Source: Tyto alba
Lineage: Eukaryota > Chordata > Aves > Strigiformes > Tytonidae
Length of the DNA stretch: 64,000 nt
Assembly (NCBI RefSeq): GCF_018691265.1
Contig: NW_024881277.1
Coordinates: forward strand, 9,957,653 to 10,021,652
Direction of reading: 5' to 3'
Shown here: positions 62,451 to 64,000 of the stretch, piece by piece
Numbering within the stretch: position 1 is the first letter of the stretch
Layout: each line of letters opens with the position of its first letter
The notes under the pieces: model-generated
The model's input: the letters and a program-made list of their open reading frames with translations, nothing else
The model's database searches: none
What the model was told of the DNA's origin: nothing
Made by a program: the position numbers and the translations under genes

Positions 62451-64000
62451 TGGGAACACGAAAGGGCACTGGGAGCACTGGGGACACTAAGGAGCACTCA
62501 GGGGTACCCAGAGAACTGGGGGTGCACTGGGGGAGCACTGGGGACGCTGAAGAGCACTGAGGTGCACCAGGAACACTTGGATCATTGGGGGTGGGGTGGT
62601 TCTGGGAGCACTGGGGAGTCTGGGGAGCACTGAGGGGTGCAGGGAGCATTTGGGGCAGTGGTGGGGGCACTGGGAGCACTTGGAGGGCACTGGGGAGGTG
62701 GGGGGGGGAGTCCTGGGAGCACTGGGAAGCACTGAGGAGCGTTGGGGGTGCTGGGGGTGCTCGGTGGGTGCTGGGGGTGTCCAGGCATGGGGTGCTGCGG
62801 GTGCTCAGTTGGGTGCTGGGGGTGCTGGAGGTGTACAGGTGTGGGGTGCTGGGTGATCCGGGTGCTGGGGGGTGCTCAGTTGGTGGATGTTGGGGGGTAT
62901 CCTGGCATGGGGTGTTGGGAGTGCTCGGTTGGGTGCTGGGGTTGGTCAGTCAGGGGGTTCTGGGGGTGCTCAGTTAGGTGCTGGGTTCTGGGGGGGGCTC
63001 AGTTGGGTGCTGGGGTTGTCCAGGTGTTGGGTGCTGGGGGTGCTCATTTGGGTGCTGGGGGTGCTCAATTAGGTGCTGGGGGTGCTCAGTTTGGTGCTGG
63101 GGGTGCTCACTCAGTGGGTTCTGGGGGTGCTCAGTTGGGTGCTGGGTGCTGGGGGTGCTGGGGGTGTCCAGGCACAGGGTGCTGGGGGTGGTCAGATGGG
63201 TGCTGGCTGCTGGAGGTGTCCAGGTGTGGGGTACTGGGTGATCCCGGTGCTGGGGGGTTCTCAGTTGGTGGATGTTGGGGGGTATCCTGGCATGGGGTGT
63301 TGGGGGTGCTCGGTTGGGTGCTGGGGGTGGTCAGTCGGGGGTACTGGGGGTGCTCAGTTGGGTGCTGGGTGCTGGGGGAGCTCAGTTGGGTGCTGGGGGT
63401 GCTCAGTTGGGTGCTGGGGGTGTCCAGGTGGTAGGTGCTGGGGGTGCTCAGTTGGTGGATGTCGGGGGGTATCCTGGCATGGGGTGTTGGGGGTGCTCAG
63501 TTGGGTGCTGGGGGTGCTCAGTCAGTGGGTTCTGGGGGTGCTCAGTTAGTTGCTGGGTTCTGGGGGAGCTCAGTTGGGTGCTGGGGGTGCTCAGTTGTTG
63601 GGTGCTGGGGGTGTCCAGGTGTTGGGTGTTGGGGTGCTCAGTTGGTGGGTGTTGGGCGTGTCCAGGCCTGGGGTGCTGAGGGTGCTCAGTTGGGTGCTGG
63701 GGTGCTCATTTGGGTGCTGGGGGTGCTGGAGGTGTCCAGGTGTGGGGTGCTGGGTGATCCGGGTGCTGGGGGGTGCTCAGTTGGTGGATGTTGGGGGGTA
63801 TCCTGGCATGGGTGTTGGGGGTGCTCGGTTGGGTGCTGGGGGTGCTCAGTTGGGTGCTGGGGTTGCTCAGTCAGTGGGTTCTGGGGTGCTCAGTTAGGTG
63901 CTGGGTTCTGGGGGTGCTCAGTTGGCTGCTGGGTGCTGGAGGTGTCCAGGTGTGGGGTACTGGGTTCTGGTGCTGGTGGGGCTCAGTTGGGTTCTGGGGG
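62450..64000. repeat. G-rich minisatellite with higher-order structure
   Basis: 62450-62740 is built on GGGAGCACTGGGG-like units; from 62740 to the right edge on GTTGGGTGCTGGGGGTGCTCA-like 21-mers and a GTCCAGGTGTGGGG variant. A longer block recurs: the GGGGGGTATCCTGGCATGG marker is found near 62892, 63276, 63463 and 63793, and a GGGTGATCC marker near 62848, 63236 and 63750. The array is open to the right, so its full size is unknown. Confidence 0.93.

Noticed and set aside
62742..63679. Long plus-strand open frames (Gly/Cys/Trp-rich, 130 to 230 codons)
   Set aside because: All three frames are open across the G-rich minisatellite, with the same GCWGCSVG-like repeat; this is composition of the array.
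1..64000. CRISPR array, operon-like gene clusters, bacterial or phage genes
   Set aside because: No spaced direct repeats of constant length, no ribosome binding sites or operon spacing; the gene set and repeats are vertebrate.
1..64000. tRNA, rRNA, miRNA or snRNA genes
   Set aside because: I read for cloverleaf A and B boxes and conserved rRNA or snRNA stretches and found none. The tRNA-like strings at 42068 and 46957 are retroviral primer-binding sites.

Overview
The window is nuclear DNA from a bird, most probably a neoavian. The evidence is: single-exon olfactory receptor (OR) genes of the avian-expanded OR14-like (gamma-c) type; many CR1 LINE fragments, some with the (ATTCTATGA)-like 3' end; avian ERVL-type and gammaretrovirus-like endogenous retroviruses; and a TOPORS-like RING gene of a family seen in bird genomes. 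Nothing bacterial, plasmid-like or phage-like is present. The assignment rests on recognition by eye; no search was run.

Layout. 1-3.5 kb holds a decayed minus-strand class I provirus (RT, protease, gag) running off the left edge, with LTR-like sequence on both strands. 4.5-25.6 kb is the main OR cluster: intact receptors at 5315-6274 (-), 14524-15450 (-) and 24671-25609 (+), embedded in a direct segmental duplication with a period of about 9.1 kb and in inverted copies of the same upstream DNA. It is interrupted by a 1.08-kb solo LTR, a 0.59-kb solo LTR and CR1 pieces. 25.6-38 kb is mostly gene-poor, with a long minus-strand CR1, a (TAA)n run, a duplicated unit and an LTR. 38-41.2 kb is a TOPORS-like locus with a broken RING half and an intact C-terminal reading frame carrying about twelve 17-residue repeats. 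41.6-47.2 kb is an ERVL-type provirus with LTR, PBS, gag, protease, a deleted pol, PPT and LTR. A solo LTR is nested in gag, and a second PBS and leader follow the second LTR, giving LTR-int-LTR-int. 47.2-52.1 kb is CR1 plus two more solo LTRs of the 1.07-kb family. 52.5-56.8 kb carries the fourth intact OR (54070-55038, -) with its duplicated flanks. 57.3-60.5 kb is a patchwork of CR1 and LTR. 60.5-64 kb is satellite-like: a 1.27-kb purine-only strand, a 137-bp tandem repeat, then a G-rich higher-order minisatellite to the right edge.

The coding content that probably functions is the four ORs, plus possibly the C-terminal TOPORS-like frame. The ORs are chemosensory GPCRs of the olfactory cilia, arranged as a tandem family whose members are near-identical in the G-protein-coupling parts and differ in the TM3 and TM5 pocket. 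The rest is repeat-driven architecture. The most unusual items are the 17-residue-repeat TOPORS-like protein, a solo-LTR family with a very long TATA-to-polyA interval and a 240-codon ORF inside one LTR, the tandem provirus, and the right-hand block of strand-asymmetric and quadruplex-prone repeats.
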